Positions 11,960 through 21,660 of a stretch of DNA of 64,000 bases are shown piece after piece. The position numbers were made by a program, and so were the translations under genes. The stretch spans positions 1-64,000 of the forward strand of contig SKCR01038904.1 of assembly GCA_019454045.1 (NCBI GenBank), given 5' to 3'. The notes under the pieces are model-generated. The model did not search any database, had not been told where the DNA came from, and saw only the letters and a program-made list of their open reading frames with translations. Within the stretch, counting starts at the first letter, position 1; every line of letters starts with the position of its first letter. The stretch comes from Zanthoxylum bungeanum (lineage: Eukaryota > Streptophyta > Magnoliopsida > Sapindales > Rutaceae).

Positions 11960-12150
11960 CAAAGAAACATAACTCAGAGAAAGTTTTCACTATTCAGATA
12001 CATATTTCAGTTTTCAGTACAGATTTCAGATAGAGACTTCAGTTTTCAGAAATGGATTTCAGATAAACAGTTTTTAGAAAACAGTATTTCAGATTGGCAG
12101 GTTTTATAAAGAGTTTCCAAAAGCAGTTTTCAGAAAATGGCTTTTCAAAA
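11960..12150 (+). repeat. Degenerate TTTCAG repeat
   Basis: Many copies of tttcag/ttttcaga at irregular spacing. The reversed C-like LTR has the complementary ctgaaa run at 39530-39720, so it is an ancestral part of the family. Confidence 0.7.
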
Positions 12151-13236
12151 AAAATTTTCAAAAGTATTTTCTAAAAGTATGGCATAATTAAAGTTCAGTG
12201 TAGCTTATAGGTTATGCATATAAATCATACATTCTGGTTAATATACGAGATGTATATAGCTGACATTAAATCATGGTAACATGATTACATTTATGTGTTT
12301 ATGATTGATGCATGTGTGTATTATATGGTTACATAGAAAGAACAATTTGTAAGATATTAGCGTATGATTAATTGTTTTCATATACTTGTTTATATAGTTA
12401 AAATTAGCTTTTCGGATGTTAATAAAAAGAATATTATATAAATCCAATTTGATGATATTTCAATGAAATAAAAGAAAAATAATTATAATAAATGTCCGAA
12501 CTAGACTAGCAAAGAGTAAGTGGGCAATTATGGAGATATCAGAGTAGCGCAGCTAAAACATGGTAAAACTTAACTTAGTAAAAAGGATATGGATGTTGAA
12601 TGTAAACAGGAAACGAAACTTAAAGTTCATGTATTAATAGTTAGAGAGACTAGTAGCTAGTAATAAGTTTGAAAAATGGATAAGGAATCAAAAGAATAGA
12701 TCAGACTTTGATATATGTGCATGATCACAAAAAGTTCAGATTAATATAAAATTGAATCCAGCTTTTGCATGTGTTTGACACTCAAGGAATGAGCATAGTT
12801 ACTTATTGAGTCTTATGACTCACTACCCAATAATGTTTGAGTTTTGCAGGTGGTTACCTAATCGGTCGACCACATACATTAGAGCTTGAGGAGCGGGATA
12901 GCAGCGTTGTAGTCAGCCAGTCACCAGGTCTTGGGTGGATGAGTGTCAAGTTGTTTATGAGTTTAGTTGTAGAGAATTGAGTTGTATATGTTTAGTTGTA
13001 AAAGTTTTTGTTTATACGTATTTTCGGGCATAGAGCCCAATCGTGATGTCTTGAGTTTATTATTTAGTGTATATTATGTGTTTGGGCCTTATAGGTTGTT
13101 GGAAGTGTTGGACTTTGATCCAAGTTGCATGACTTTTAGCAGAGGTCATGCCGAAATTTCATAAGAGTCAGAGGCTTATGGAGTCAGGATTAGCTTGTCT
13201 TCTGCCGGAATATCATAGCTTAGGCAGGATGTTACA

Positions 13237-13312
13237 AAGATTTTATCAGAGCAGAGGTTATAGAGTGTCGGTGACTGCAGCTGCTGGCTATTCGACTATC
13301 TCAATAAGTATA
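13237..13312 (+). mobile_element. Gypsy C internal region, 5' end with PBS
   Basis: The PBS is at about 13242-13254 (ttttatcagagca, against tggtatcagagca). Only 76 bases of internal sequence follow before the A solo LTR is inserted; internal sequence resumes at 19106. The whole internal region is thus about 200 bp, with no gag or pol. Confidence 0.8.
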
Positions 13313-13692
13313 TGTTAGGTTTCTAAGGTCATACCAAAATCAATCCAAGCATAAAATAATGTGAATACTTAAAGGAGAATATCGGAAATATACTCACTTT
13401 GATCGGTTTGTAGGATGCGTTAATAACAAAAAATTTGCTCCTTGAGTGATAGCTCCAAGCTCACTTTGAATGTTGATGTCCAAACTCCAAGCTTTGAGAT
13501 GGATTCCAAGCTCTTGGGAATGGTTTCCCTATCACCTTGATATGATTCTTTATGTGCTAGCACTTGAAAAAAAAATGCAACAAATCTTCCAAAAACGTCT
13601 TGCAAGTTTCGGCCAAGGAGAGTGTGAGAGAGAGAGGAAGTGGCGTTAATTAGAGAGAAGGAAAAAATGAGTTATGTAACTTGTTTATTTGA

Positions 13693-14452
13693 TGTTGACG
13701 GCTGATTTCGGTCTCAGGGCAATATGAGAATATTACCCCTAGAACAACCCTCCATCAATAGTGAATTTGTTTGGTTATGGGGAACCAAAAGCAAACTTAG
13801 CAAAAGACAGATAAATACACCAATCAACAAGGAGATTTAACGTGGTTCGGCGGATCAGATCCAACCTACGTCCACGGACACAAAACGAATGATACTTTTA
13901 TTACCGAGATATGCTTCTCTGATATCTCTTGTGTTTTACAAGTCTGATCCCAATGATCTTGATATTGATTCTCCTCCACTTACACACACTCTACCCTCAT
14001 ATTTATAATAGTGCAGAAATCAGATTCATTCTTTTACAAGGATTCCCTAGTTGAAACAATTTCCCTTTCCCATAAGGATTCCTAATCAAAAACTACATTC
14101 ACTTCCTTTATCCTACTATGACACTGATTTACTAGTTTACCCCATGAAAGTATGATAATTTGTCATCTTATCTGCAAGAATATGATGCCTTGTTTTCCTG
14201 AGCACGCCTCACCATGTGCTCGGTCTTCATGAGGTCGGTCATGATGGTCCTTTGAGCTGAGAATGCTGCTATCGATCTAATAATGCCCGGTCATCCGATC
14301 TTAAGTGGTCGGTTTACCGTTCATAAAGTGGTCGGCCCCTTACTGTTGGCTTTTAGTGGTCGGGTCGACATTAATGATCTTGACCAAGAAGGGAATTACC
14401 TTTTTACCCATGTCGTACTACTTAAATATCATAGGACCCGAAAATACCATCA
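13693..14452 (-). repeat. Element N 3' LTR
   Basis: Left copy of the LTR pair (760 bp); in element orientation this is the 3' LTR. It matches 16816-17574 closely, with scattered substitutions. The adjoining PPT is weak or degraded. Confidence 0.85.
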
Positions 14453-14689
14453 ATATATGTCTCATAGTTCTCGGTTCCAACGAGTTATACAAGTTGGTGC
14501 CGGGAACTATATAAAAAGAACAGTACTCCTGACGGACTGATGGCTGACCTTCTCTTCTTCTTTTTTACATGTTTATATTCCATTTTTTATCTTTCATAAT
14601 CTGCTCTGAATAATCTCCTGCAAATGATCTCTCGTGGTCCGGCCATGAGGGGACAACCCGAGCTGGAAATTAGATCATGCGGTGGGACG

Positions 14690-15655
14690 TAACCCGACCC
14701 CGAGTTGGGAGAAACACTTAGCTCTGTGGGAATGTTACGTCTCCAGTCCAAGGAGACAGACTCGGTGGGACGTAACCACACTTGGCTCTAGGGGAATGTT
14801 ACGTCCCCAGTCCAAAGAGACAGACTCGGTGGGATGTAACCCGACCCCGAGCTGAGAGAAACACTTGGCCCTGGGGGAATGTTACGTCCCCAGTCCAAAG
14901 AGACAGACTCAGTGGGACGTAACCCGACCCCGAGCTGGGAGAAACACTTGGCTTTGGGGGAATGTTACGTCCCCAGTCCAAAGAGACAGACTCGGTGGGA
15001 CGTAACCCGACCCCGAGCTGGGAGAAACACTTGGCTCTGGGGGAATGTTATGCCCCAGTCCAAAGAGACAGACTCGGTGGGACGTAACCCGACCCTGAGC
15101 TGAGAGAAAACACTTGGCTCTGGGGGAATGTTACATCCCCAGTCCAAAGAGACAGACTCGGTGGGACGTAACCCGACCCCGAGCTGAGAGAAAACACTTG
15201 GCTCTGGGGAATGTTACATCCCCAGTCTAAAGAGACAGACTCGGTGGGACGTAACCCGACCCCGAGCTGAGAGAAAACACTTGGCTCTGGGGGAATGTTA
15301 CATCCCCAGTCCAAAGAGACAGACTCGGTGGGACGTTACCCGACCCCGAGCTGGGAGAAACACTTGGCTTTGGGGGAATGTTATGTGCCCAGTCCAAAGA
15401 GACAGACTCGGTGGGACGTAACCCGACCCCGAGCTGAGAGAAAACACTTGGCTCTGGGGGAATGTTATGTCCACAGTCCAAAGAGACAGACTCGGTGGGG
15501 GGGGGAATGTTACGTCCCCAGTCCAAAGAGACAGACTCGGTGGGACGTAACCCGACCCCGAGCTGAGAGAAAACACTTGGCTCTGAGGGAATGTTACGTC
15601 CCTAGTCCGTAAAGACAGACTCGGTGGGGCGTAACCCGACCCCGAGCTGAGAGAA
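14690..15655. repeat. 83-84-bp minisatellite, about 12 units, in N
   Basis: The unit holds gggacgtaacccgaccccga, a gagaaacacttggctctgg segment, gttacgtccccagtcc and aagagacagactcggtg. Units start near 14684, 14828, 14911, 14995, 15078, 15161, 15246, 15329, 15412 and 15539, with some truncated. GGGACGTAAC and GTTACGTCCC within each unit are inverted to one another. The length near 84 (28 codons) keeps several frames open on both strands, which explains the long but meaningless open frames. Confidence 0.92.
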
Positions 15656-15790
15656 ACAAAATGGCCTCGGTGGAACGAATCCAGCCCCGAGCTGACTACT
15701 CAAGTATTGGCCTCGGCGGAACGAATCCAGCCCCGAGCTGACTACTCAAGTATTGGCCTCGGCGGAACGAATCCAGCCCCGAGCCGATTA
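15656..15790. repeat. 48-bp tandem repeat, about 2.7 units, in N
   Basis: ggcctcggcggaacgaatcc followed by agccccgagctgactactca and agtatt, repeated head to tail immediately after the 84-bp array. Confidence 0.9.
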
Positions 15791-16119
15791 ATCCTTGGGA
15801 CTTATTCGGAAGGGAAATGAATCAACCTTTGAAGCCCTACCGAATTTGTCATGGGCGTCCCCTTGCCAGACCCGCGAAAGACAAAACAAAACTTTAGAAA
15901 ATAAAATCAAAAATGGGAGTGACTCGAAGTGAAACATTTTACAAGTGTAAAAAACAGCACGGATACCTCAAAACAGCGTTCTGTCCGAGGTCTCCAAAAC
16001 ACAATTTTGAATCTTTCAATTCAGCGTCCCGGCGAACCAGGATTCAGATCAAAGAGCGTTTAGGATGGTAAGGGCACATTCCTCTATACGTCAGGTCGCT
16101 TCGGAGCCTGCGTTTCATT

Positions 16120-16462
16120 TGAGGGCTCCTCCTTACAATGCTGGAGCAAGTATACGCCACGAGGGTGTAATCCTTCCTCGTGGTATGCTTCTCACGGATC
16201 TGAAATGACCGAATAGGTAGGGATCAAAGAGTGTCTGAAACATTAAGGGCATGCTCCTCCTTATGCTCGGTAACACTGGAGCAAGCAAACGCCACGAGGG
16301 CATAATCCCTCCTCGTGTTATGCTTCTCACGGATCAGAATGACCGAATAGGTAGGGATCAAAGAGTGTCCGAAACATTAAGGGCATGCTCCTCCTTATGC
16401 TCGGTAACACTGGAGCCAGCAAGCGCCACGAGGGCATAATCCCTCGTGCTATGCTTTTCACG
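16120..16462. repeat. About 130-bp tandem repeat, 2.7 units, in N
   Basis: Units begin near 16123, 16249 and 16382. Each holds gctcctccttatgctcgg, cgccacgagggcataatcc, tgcttctcacggatc and gaccgaataggtagggatca. It is a third, unrelated array in the same internal region. Confidence 0.88.
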
Positions 16463-16815
16463 GATCCGTTGGTCAGACAAAACGTGTGGGAACACACTCC
16501 CTACGGTCGTATTTCCCCAACTGGCCAAACCAGCCATCTTACGGGGGCACTCCCTCCCCGCGATTACCATCTCGAAATATTCCTCATAAATGCAAGTCAT
16601 AGGTTAGTTCTGCTCCAGCTTCGAGGGTTTGACTCTACTACGAAAGGCTCACGTGCTCCCACATGCGTTTCATCCCTATCTTTCCTCATATTTTCCTCCA
16701 TCTTCTCCATCCAATCCGCTGTTGAACTCCCTGACGACCGGTGATTTCCACCTTCTGCCATCGTCTTAATACATGTACTGCTTTTTGTCTGAAATTCCCC
16801 ACAGACGGCGCCAAC

Positions 16816-17574
16816 TGTTGACGGCTGATTTTTGTCTCAGGGCAATATGGGAATATTACCCCAAAACAACCCTCCCTCAATAGTGAATTTGTTTGGTTTT
16901 GGGGAACCAAAAGCAAACTTAGCAAAAGACAGATAAATACACCAACCAACAAGGAGATTTAACGTGGTTCGGCGGATCAGATCTAGCCTACGTCCACAGA
17001 CACAAAACGAATGATACTTTTATTATCGAGATATGCTTCTCTGATATCTCTTGTGTTTTACAAGTCTGATCCCAATGATCTTGTTATTGATTCTCCTCCC
17101 CTTACACACACTCTACCCTCCTATTTATAATAGTGCAGAAATCAAATTCCTTCTTTTACAAGGATTCCCTAGTTGAAACAATTTCCCTTTCCCATAAGGA
17201 TTCCTAGTAAAAAACTACATTCACTTCTTTTATCCTACTAGGACACTGATTTACTAGTTTACCCTATGAAAGTATGATAATTTGTCATCTTATCTGCAAT
17301 AATATGATGCCTTGTTTTCCTGAGCACGCCTCACCATGTGCTCGGTCTTCATGAGGTCGGTCATGATAGTCCTTTGAGCTGAGAATGCTGCTATCGATCT
17401 GATAATGCCCGGTCATCCGATCTTAAGTGGTCGGTTTACCGATCGTAAAGTGCTCGGCCCCTTACTGTTGGCTTTTAGTGGTCGGGTCGGCATTAATGAT
17501 CTTGACCAAGAAGGGAATTACCTTTTTACCCATGTCGTACTGCTTAAATATCATAGGACCTGAAAATACCATCA
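16816..17574 (-). repeat. Element N 5' LTR
   Basis: Right copy of the LTR pair (759 bp). The PBS on the minus strand at 16796-16814 fixes it as the 5' LTR. Confidence 0.85.
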
Positions 17575-19105
17575 ATATTGATTTTCCAAAAATCAAATGA
17601 TATACCAAAATTTGGTAAATGTCACTCACTTCCTTTCACACTTGTGTGTCTTACAAGCCACCATCATTTCATCACCAAACACCATCACCAAAAAGTTAGG
17701 CAAAGTGACTAGGTGATGTGGCTTGTGGGCCACACTTGATTCAAAATCCGAGTGGGCCCACAAACACATTCCGGGCTCAGGTTTGTTAATTCTGAATTAA
17801 CGAATTTTCTGTTGCGAAGTAATTAAATCAAATTTAATTAAATAATTATGCCTAGTAAAATTACTATTCACGTCGCTTGCGAATTAATTCTAAATCAATT
17901 CGTTCGCCCGAATTAAAATCTAATTTTAATTCCGTTATGAATCTAATTTCATTTAATATATCGAATATATTATTTTATCGATTAATTTCAAATTAATCGT
18001 TTTCTCTTTTCTAATAGTATTTTATCCCAGATAAAATCTCTCCATAATTAATCTTAGATTAATTATATTCGAATCATACGTCATCGGTGAATCTTCAGGA
18101 AGCGACCCATGAGATCCCTGGATATGTTGGCAGTAAATATGGTCGTCGGACTATCCGAACACGTTTGTACCTCGTACCATATTTTTACCGATTTATGAGA
18201 CATGGTTGGCTTCTAGCAAAGCGACGTGCCTACCCAATTCTCCAGAAATATTATTAAAGGAATATATAATCTTTGTCAGACGTAGTATACGTAGTATTGC
18301 GTATTTCGATCCAGTATCAGATGTCACATGCAAGGCCTGAGGCTGGAATAGTGTCTGCCCCATACCAAGCATATATCGGATCACGAGCAACTAGTCTCTT
18401 TAATCGGATAATCATGACCTTTTCATATTATCCCGATGGTTGCAACACATTAGATTACCAGTTCTGTATCCCTCCGTGATCATCATATCCATATGACTGA
18501 AGTGATACTTCCGTCTTGACATCACACTCAATACACTAAGATTCTCAATAAACCCAGAAGAGGCGTACACATAACCTGTTAAAGTCCCGGACGACCAAAA
18601 CCAAAGCGTATTGATTGTTGCAAGTACTAGCGATGCAAGTCTCAGGTTAAGACCAAATACACCTACCCTGAAGCAGATTTCCATAGACACAGTCATACTA
18701 CCAATTGGACTCCGCGGGGTCTATCCAGAGCGAAGCTGTTTCCGTACCATCGGCAAACATAACCTCCTATCACACTTGCATAAGTATCCAATACTTAAAT
18801 ATATGAGAACTATGCTGTTACGCTTCCATAACACGCACAGGTTCAATACTAGTCTATTCTGCATTATCGATGTCCAGTCTCGATAATACTACGACTAGGG
18901 ATATTTAATGATTAAACCTTTGTGGATTGATATTGTCTCATATCTTATAATTCGAACTAATCATAAGGACTTTTATCATTTTATATATTCAAGTAATCTA
19001 ATTACAAAATGATAAAATGAAATTTCCATTGTCAAATAATTAATTTGTACAAAAACCACAATGTCTTTTACAAATAGTGACGCTATGGGTCATAATTGTC
19101 CAACA

Positions 19106-19230
19106 TTATATGTGTTATGTTTAGACCATATCGATCTTTGCTTGTTGTCTGCTTTCCAATCTTTGCTTGTTGTTTGGTTTCAGTATGCTCAGAGTAGGAT
19201 TCGAGGACGAATCCTATATAAGAGGGTGAA
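19106..19230 (+). mobile_element. Gypsy C internal region, 3' end with PPT
   Basis: Resumes C after the solo LTR. It ends gaggacgaatcctatataag, aggg, tgaa just before the LTR start TGTAACATCC. This is the customary 3' end of chromovirus internal regions: a GAGGACGAA motif, then a purine tract. No coding sequence. It also shows a short direct repeat of ctttgcttgttgt. Confidence 0.8.
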
Positions 19231-19715
19231 TGTAACATCCCGGGTTATTTTAGAATATTAGCATGAATTTTATTTTTTTCGCGCGTGAAGCCGCGTCCGA
19301 ACGCGAAGTCAATTTTAGTGGATAATGGGAACTTTTCAAGAAATTAATTAGAAGACAATAATAATTAACCTAAAGGGATTAATTTGAGATTTGCCAAACA
19401 AGAGTAGATAAACCTAGATATTTCTACATACTATACACGTGTAACATACTTACACATCTAAATTAATAATTACACTTGTTCTAGAAACACCCACACACTT
19501 ATTTAAACACACATACGTGTTACACTTAATAATATACACACACAGTTAATTAATTAAATACACACCCAGTTCACACACACAGGCCGAAAAGAAGAAATAA
19601 GAAAGGCTCAGAAGAATCAAAAGGAGGCAGGCCAAAAGAGAAAGCCCAAGAAGAAAGTAGAGAAGAAATGATCAGGCCGAAAAGAGAAAATGGCTTAGAA
19701 GAAAAAAAAAGAGCA
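19231..19715 (+). repeat. Gypsy C 3' LTR, truncated
   Basis: The first 485 bp of the C LTR, matching 9366-9845 closely, cut at 19715 by the plus-strand copia A. The remaining 3.4 kb is not found in plus orientation in the window. The flank before the A element is gagca (19711-19715). Confidence 0.85.
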
Positions 19716-21660
19716 TGTTGGAAAATTATGACCCATAGCGTCACTATTTGTAAAAGACATTGTGGTTTTTATACAAATTAACTATGTGACAATGGAAATT
19801 GCTATTTTATCATTTTGTAATTAGATTACTTGAATAAATAAATGATAAAGTCCTTATGATTAGTTCCGGATTATAAGATATGAGACAATATCAATCCACG
19901 AAGGTTTAATCATTAAATATCCTTAGTCGTAGTATTATTGAGACTAGACATCGATAATGTAGAATAGACTAGTATTGCACTTGTGCGTGTTATGGAAGAG
20001 TAACAACATAGTTCTCATATATTTAAGTATTGGATACTTATGCAAGTGTGATAGGAGGTTGTGTTTGCCGATGGTACGGAAACAGCCTCGCTCTGGATAG
20101 ACCCATCAGAATCCCATTGGTAGTATGACTATGTGTCTATGGGAATCCAAATCAAGGTAGGTGTATTTGGTCTTAACCTGAGACTTGCATCGCTACTACT
20201 TGCGACAATCAATACGCTTTGGTTTTGGTCGTCCGGCGCTTTAACAGGTTCTGTGTAAGCCTCTTCTCGGTTTATTGAGAATCGTAGTGTATTGGATGTG
20301 CTGTCAAGATTGAAGTATCACTTCAGTCATATGAAGATGATGATCACGCAGGGATACAGAACTAGTACTCTATTATGTTGCAACTATTGGGATAATATGA
20401 CAAAGTCATGATTATCCGATTAAAGAGACTAGTTGCTAATGATCCGATATATGCTTCGTACATGACATACACTATTCCAGCCCTAGGCCTTGAATGTGAC
20501 ATCCGATACTGGATCGTAATACTACGTATACTACGCCTGGCAAAGATTATATATTCCTTAAAGAATATATCTGGAGAATTGGGTAGGCACGACGCTTTAC
20601 TAGAAGCCAACCATGTCTTGTAAATCGGCAAGAATGTGGTACGAGGTACGCACGTGTTCGGATAGTCCGACGACCGAATTTGCTGCCAATATATCCAGGG
20701 ATCTCATGGGTCGCTTCCCGAAGATTCACCGATGACATATGACTCGAACAGAATTAATCTGAGATTAATTATGAGAGAGAAAATTAATCTAGGATTAATT
20801 GCTGAAAGAATTTATCTGGGATAAAATTCAAATAGAAGAGAGAGAACGATTAATTCGGAATTAATCGATTAAATAATATATTCGATATATTATATGAAAT
20901 TAGATTTCATAACGGAATTAAAATTGGATTTTAATTCGGGCGAACGAATTAATTTAGAATTATTTTCGCGAGCGACTTTAATAGTAATTTTGCTATGCAT
21001 AATTATTTAATTAAATTTGATTTAATTAAGTCGCAACGGAAAATTCGTTAATTCAGAATTAACGAACCTTAGCCCGAAATGTGTTTGCGGGCCCACTCAG
21101 ATTTTGAATCAAGTGTGGCCCACCACAAGTCACATAACTAGTCAAACTACCTACTTTATGGTGATGGAAGTTAGTATTAGTTGTGTTAACTTGTAAGACA
21201 CATTTCATTATTTAATTTTGAAAAGGTGAATGACTTTTACCAAATCTTGGATTTGGTATATGAATTTTTTATTTTGGAAAATCAATATCATCTTACACAT
21301 TTTCATTCTTTTTCTTCTCTCTTATTGGCGTGAACTCGCCCTCTCATTTTCTTACAATTGCCGTGAGTTGCTCACTCCAAAGGGAAGATTTTTGTTGCAA
21401 ATTTCTTTCATAGCTAGCACTTAAAGAGACAACCAAGGTGTTAGGGAAACAATCCCTTGAGTTTGGAATTCATTCACCAAGCTTGGAGCTCAACAGACAA
21501 TCAAAGAGAGGAGCTTGGAGCACTTCTAAAGGAGACAAAGTTTTTATTGTCAACACATCCACATAACCGATCATTGTAAGTATTCTTCCGCAATCTTACT
21601 TCGAGTATTCATATCTTTTATGCTTAATTGATCCTAGGGATGTTCTTAAAGAACCCAACA
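19716..21660 (+). repeat. Copia A 5' LTR (1,945 bp), plus copy 1
   Basis: TGTTGGAAAATTATG to GAACCCAACA, followed by a mutated PBS atggtaccatgagcc (21661-21675). The first kilobase has the blocks shared by all A LTRs (for example ctctggatagaccc and gagacttgcatcgct). The palindrome array follows at 20752-21066. Confidence 0.9.
20752..21066 (+). repeat. Array of ten short palindromes with 3-nt spacers
   Basis: Inverted repeats at 20752-20770 (AATTAATC arms), 20782-20800 (AATTAATC), 20811-20825 (TTTATC), 20847-20867 (CGATTAATT), 20873-20893 (ATAATATAT), 20894-20910 (ATGAAAT), 20915-20937 (GAATTAAAAT), 20945-20968 (imperfect), 21007-21029 (TTAATTAAAT) and 21044-21066 (TTCGTTAATT). All the perfect ones have a spacer of exactly 3 nt, nearly always pyrimidine-N-G. 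As RNA it could fold into a row of triloop hairpins. Confidence 0.92.

Larger units (their letters stand above)
9366..13236 (+). repeat. Gypsy C 5' LTR (3,871 bp)
   Basis: It runs from TGTAAATTCCCGGG to GGATGTTACA and is followed by a Met-type PBS. The very long LTR and the TGTAACATCC/GGATGTTACA ends are typical of the Del/Tekay-like chromovirus group of Ty3/gypsy; with no pol present the assignment rests on ends, PBS and PPT. Contents: a purine-rich block 9715-10015, an (AT)n run 10883-10908, four copies of a GGCGATACGTAACGCC motif at 11699-11938, and TTTCAG-rich sequence at 11960-12150. The first 480 bp match the 3' copy at 19231-19715. Confidence 0.85.
13693..17574 (-). mobile_element. Non-autonomous gypsy-like element N (3.9 kb)
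   Basis: Two direct repeats of 760 and 759 bp (13693-14452 and 16816-17574), by eye about 97% alike and both TGTTGACGGC...ACCATCA, enclose 2.36 kb. Next to the right repeat, on the minus strand, is TTGGCGCCGTCTGTGGGGA (16796-16814), a PBS like those of Tat/Ogre-type gypsy elements, so the element reads right to left. The internal part has no gag or pol and is mostly tandem repeats. It lies inside the A solo LTR; tttga at 13688-13692 and attga at 17577-17581 may be a mutated TSD offset by two bases. Best described as LARD-like; the autonomous partner is unknown. Confidence 0.82.
13313..19105 (-). repeat. Copia A solo LTR, split by element N
   Basis: The LTR pieces are 13313-13692 (starting TGTTAGGTTTCTAAGG) and about 17575-19105 (ending GTCCAACA), in minus orientation. 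There is no PBS on the left and no PPT on the right. It is flanked by gtata (13308-13312) and ttata (19106-19110), a 5-bp TSD with one mismatch. This supports a solo LTR inserted in the internal region of C. The palindrome array lies at about 17785-18064. Confidence 0.82.

Noticed and set aside
14587..15612. Frames of 60-105 codons on both strands with repeated peptide units
   Set aside because: The 84-bp tandem repeat is a multiple of three without stops in several frames on both strands. No known protein, and the element has no gag or pol.
16358..16952. Frames of 80-119 codons in the right part of element N
   Set aside because: Overlap on both strands and cover the 130-bp repeat and the LTR start; no similarity to gag or pol seen.
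13693..17574. Reading element N as a plus-strand element
   Set aside because: On the plus strand no PBS follows the left LTR, whereas on the minus strand TTGGCGCCGTCTGTGGGGA stands exactly beside the right LTR.
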